Source of the DNA: Phormidium ambiguum IAM M-71
GTDB lineage: Bacteria > Cyanobacteriota > Cyanobacteriia > Cyanobacteriales > Aerosakkonemataceae
Length of the DNA stretch: 64,000 nucleotides
Assembly (NCBI RefSeq): GCF_001904725.1
Contig: NZ_MRCE01000004.1
Span: 180,406 to 244,405, forward strand
Reading direction: 5' to 3'
The translations under genes and the position numbers were made by a program. The notes beneath the pieces were generated by a model. That model saw nothing but the letters and a program-made list of their open reading frames with translations, ran no database searches and was not told the DNA's origin. This document shows, piece after piece, positions 61,708-64,000 of the stretch; the stretch's first letter is position 1; each line of letters begins with the position of its first letter.

Positions 61708-62708
61708 ACAAGAAAAAAATAAGTTCCGCTTCAAGTAAAAAACTAGCATCAAGACCCAAAAAAATTACAGCCAAATCCAGCAACTCAAAACCTAAACCAA
61801 TAAGCAAAAACAGCACTAAAAACCCTGCTGGCAAAAAAACAAGTACCAACCAATCCCAGACTAGCCAGCCAAAAGCCAAAAAAACCCCTAATAGTAATAA
61901 CAAAACAACTGCCAAGCCAAGGAATAAATCTTCCCCAAAACCACAATCTAATAAAAACTCATCAATAAGCCGTAAATTTAATGTAGATTCAGCCATGAAA
62001 GTAGCTGAATCGGTACAGAATTTATCTCAAAAAATTCAAAATGACGACTTAAAAGTAAATGATATTAAACAATTATCCAAATCTATTGATCCATTGATAC
62101 CTAATTCATCAACGTGGCAACAAAGTAAAAAAATCGTTGATAAATCACTTAATCTATTACAGCTAATTCAAGGTGAAAACACCAAAGTCAATAGTTCACA
62201 AAAAGTTGATGATTACCGATCGAACTATATCACAAATAATCGCTTTTACGTAGAGATCGATCGGAACGTTCAAGCTGCTTTCAAAGAATTTTCTGGCATC
62301 AACGTCAAAATCAAAAAAGACAATTATTTTGAAGGAGGAGTTAATGACCAAGTAAGAGTTCTTTTAGGCCATGCAGATTTTAGTGATGTTACACTCAAAC
62401 GTGGAATGACTAACGATCTAACTTTTTTAAATTGGATAATAGAAACCCTCAAAGATAAAGCAAACAATCGCCGGAATATTAATATTCTTTTATTTAACCA
62501 AGCTGGAGAAACAATGCAAGGTTACACCTTAATAGGCGCAATTCCAATTAGTTGGAAAGTACCTGGATTTCAAGCAGATGGAAATGCAGTAGCCATTGAA
62601 GAACTCACCTTAGCTTATGAAGGATTAAGTTTTATCCCCAAAGCAACTGGAAGTCGTCCCACTATCAATCTAAAACGTGATATACAAGGATTTTTCCCCA
62701 GTAAGTAA
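61704..62708 (+). CDS. Tube-fold (gp19-like) protein with long Lys-rich N-terminal extension
   Basis: The 334 residues start at TTG 61704, supported by GGAGGG 5 nt upstream. Residues 1-90 are a Lys/Ser/Pro/Asn-rich, low-complexity arm. A short helical part follows (~95-150). Residues ~165-330 have the gp19 pattern: NRFYVEIDRNVQAAFKEFSGI, VTLKRGMTNDLTFLNWI, NINILLFNQAGETMQGY and AIEELTLAYEGLSF. It is a candidate tube-initiator or hub adaptor (Cis7-like position), though no LysM motif is seen. The basic arm might bind membrane lipid or nucleic acid; this is speculation. Confidence 0.8.
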   Translation: MNKKKISSASSKKLASRPKKITAKSSNSKPKPISKNSTKNPAGKKTSTNQSQTSQPKAKKTPNSNNKTTAKPRNKSSPKPQSNKNSSISRKFNVDSAMKVAESVQNLSQKIQNDDLKVNDIKQLSKSIDPLIPNSSTWQQSKKIVDKSLNLLQLIQGENTKVNSSQKVDDYRSNYITNNRFYVEIDRNVQAAFKEFSGINVKIKKDNYFEGGVNDQVRVLLGHADFSDVTLKRGMTNDLTFLNWIIETLKDKANNRRNINILLFNQAGETMQGYTLIGAIPISWKVPGFQADGNAVAIEELTLAYEGLSFIPKATGSRPTINLKRDIQGFFPSK

Positions 62709-62722
62709 TAGGTAAAATAAAA

Positions 62723-64000
62723 ATGGTTCATCATTCGGAAAATAAAAAAAACCTTAATATTAATAATCAAGTAAATTCCCTAGAAGAAACTAATTTAGGA
62801 AACGAAACAACATTACTATCATCTGTTCCATTAGGTCAAAGCTTTTTATCACCCAAATTTATTTACCCTCAAGGTTCAAAAGTTTTTAATTTCATTGATT
62901 TATCATTTGGTTCTGGCAATGATAATCATTTACAAGGCTTTTATGAGAAGGAATTATGGGAAGACTCTTCTTTGGATAATTCTACTTTAGAAAATCGAGA
63001 AAATACATCAACTGAATCAAAAACAAATCCCGAAACTTTCGCCGAAGTTCCTCCGCCAAGTCTATCTGATTCTATTGAGATACAGCCAAAAGACACTAAG
63101 CTAAATTCAATAGAAACTCCTCTTAAAAAAACGAATACAGTACAACGCCAGAAAGCTAATAATTACAAATCACACTTTTTCCAAAAAAAGGTGGAATCTG
63201 CCAGAGAGAAAAAATCACATAGTAACAATATTCATAGTCCAGAAAAATCAATTTCTATTCCTGAAATCCAAACAACTGCCGAAGCACTAATAAATCCTGA
63301 AAATCCGGCTAACCAACCTGAATTTGATTTTACTTATATTAATAATTCAAGAACCAATTTAACTGGAAATTCAGACGAAACCAGAGTTAACAGAAGTGCC
63401 AACCATCAGGGAAATACTAACAAATCACCAGAGTTTGATTCTCCTTTTATTAATAGCTCAAGTAATAATTTCACGGAGAATCAAGACAATACCAGAGTTA
63501 GTAGAAGTAGTAACCATCAGGAAAATATTAGTAACTCATCAGAATCTAATTCTTCTTTTATTCCTAACCCAAGTACAAAGTTCACCGAAAAGTCAGACAA
63601 TACCAGAGTTAACAGAAGTGCCAACCATCAGAAAAATAATAGCAATTCAGCAAAAGTTGATTCTCCTTTTATTACCAACTCAAATACAAATTTAACTGTA
63701 AATCCAGACGATAACATAGTTCATAGAAGTGCCAACCACCAGGAAAATATTACCAATTCATCGGAATTTGATTCTTCTTTAATTCCTAACTCAAGTAACA
63801 ATTTAACGGAAAATCTAGACAATAATATAGTTAACAGAAGTGCCAACCACCAGGAAAATATTACCAATTCATCGGAATTTGATTCGGCTTCTATTTACAA
63901 TGAAAGTAGCAATTTAACGGAAAATCTAGACAATAATACAGTTAGCAGAAGTAGCAACCATCGGGAAAATATTAGCAAATCACCAGAGTTTGATTCTTCT
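62723..64000 (+). CDS. Repeat protein of the injection-system unit (C-terminus outside window)
   Basis: The frame is open from ATG 62723 to the window edge (426 codons). The first ~200 residues are Ser/Asn/Glu-rich with FIYPQGSKVFNFIDLSFGSG and an NTVQRQKANNYKSHFFQKK segment; VQRQ resembles the linker motif of the DUF4157 proteins in this locus. From 63320 the protein consists of exact 37-residue repeats (about six here and continuing), each with EFDSxFI, NLTEN, D(N)xxVxRSxNHQEN. No catalytic motif or signal peptide is visible. It is 14 nt behind the gp19-like gene, so it belongs to the same unit. A fibre, spacer or cargo-linker role is possible; I do not assign one. Confidence 0.8.
   Translation, partial: MVHHSENKKNLNINNQVNSLEETNLGNETTLLSSVPLGQSFLSPKFIYPQGSKVFNFIDLSFGSGNDNHLQGFYEKELWEDSSLDNSTLENRENTSTESKTNPETFAEVPPPSLSDSIEIQPKDTKLNSIETPLKKTNTVQRQKANNYKSHFFQKKVESAREKKSHSNNIHSPEKSISIPEIQTTAEALINPENPANQPEFDFTYINNSRTNLTGNSDETRVNRSANHQGNTNKSPEFDSPFINSSSNNFTENQDNTRVSRSSNHQENISNSSESNSSFIPNPSTKFTEKSDNTRVNRSANHQKNNSNSAKVDSPFITNSNTNLTVNPDDNIVHRSANHQENITNSSEFDSSLIPNSSNNLTENLDNNIVNRSANHQENITNSSEFDSASIYNESSNLTENLDNNTVSRSSNHRENISKSPEFDSS
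63320..64000 (+). repeat. 111-bp tandem coding repeat
   Basis: Copies begin at 63320, 63431, 63542, 63653, 63764, 63875 and 63986 (the last cut by the window). The spacing is exactly 111 bp each time. Units near 63764 and 63875 are almost identical, which suggests recent expansion. Confidence 0.92.

Noticed and set aside
63396-63695. 99-codon open frame within the 111-bp repeats
   Set aside because: Off-frame shadow of the repeat protein.
63320-64000. Regular repeats that could suggest a CRISPR array
   Set aside because: Period is 111 bp, a multiple of three, with the whole unit conserved and translated in an open frame; no repeat-spacer pattern and no cas genes.

Overview
The window comes from a filamentous-type cyanobacterium. 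Evidence in the sequence: a crtR beta-carotene hydroxylase, a pheophorbide-a-oxygenase-like Rieske protein, a cyanobacterial-type arsM, PEP-CTERM and 4-Cys-kinase architectures, many copies of the octamer GCGATCGC (the HIP1 motif of cyanobacteria), and short tandem heptamers such as CCCCAGT and TTCTGCC. The species cannot be named from this window.

Layout. Positions 1-2378 hold the 5' part of a large surface-type protein in which an NHL-like propeller interrupts a repeat I do not recognise. 2.5-7.3 kb is housekeeping: crtR, pyk, rlmN and a sugar acetyltransferase. 7.4-10.2 kb (minus strand) pairs a putative peptidoglycan hydrolase with a DUF2235 (Tle1-like) hydrolase. 10.6-13.3 kb is a CHASE2 histidine kinase and LuxR-type regulator pair. 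13.5-17.8 kb has two paralogous 295-residue proteins, a lipoprotein, a STAS-sugar-transferase fusion and a Usp protein. 18-33 kb is a mixture: ppsA, a secreted repeat protein, arsM, a GH5 glycosidase, a GNAT, tRNA-Asp, dtd, a four-PAS histidine kinase, a His-rich CobW GTPase, a CmoB-like methyltransferase and cysS. 33-35 kb holds a TPR protein and a decayed AbrB-PIN module abutting a TOPRIM fragment. 35-42.7 kb has acs, small membrane proteins, the Rieske oxygenase with chaB, and a PhoD-like phosphatase.

From 42.7 kb to the right edge lies most of a cyanobacterial contractile injection system (eCIS/tCIS). On the minus strand a LuxR-type regulator is followed by the Pvc16/DUF4255 protein and the AAA+ ATPase. 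Divergent from these, after a 759-bp non-coding region, run the sheath, three gp19-type tube proteins, two Mu-gp41-like assembly-chaperone candidates and a short DUF6760-like frame that has no start codon of its own and seems to be reached by -1 frameshifting. A DUF4157 protein and a J-domain protein lie on the opposite strand. A second plus-strand unit carries a 928-residue DUF4157 protein (effector candidate), a YbjN-domain protein, a pseudokinase fused through one membrane segment to a PstS-like binding domain, a small protein, a fourth gp19-type protein and a protein built of exact 111-bp repeats that runs off the window. Spike, baseplate, tape-measure and fibre genes are not in view and presumably lie beyond 64000.

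The main points for follow-up are the frameshift site at 51819-51823, the pseudokinase/PstS fusion as a possible membrane sensor or anchor for the injection system, the YbjN protein as a candidate effector chaperone, and the habit of this genome's heptamer repeats of sitting directly after stop codons and, in rlmN and cysS, inside reading frames.
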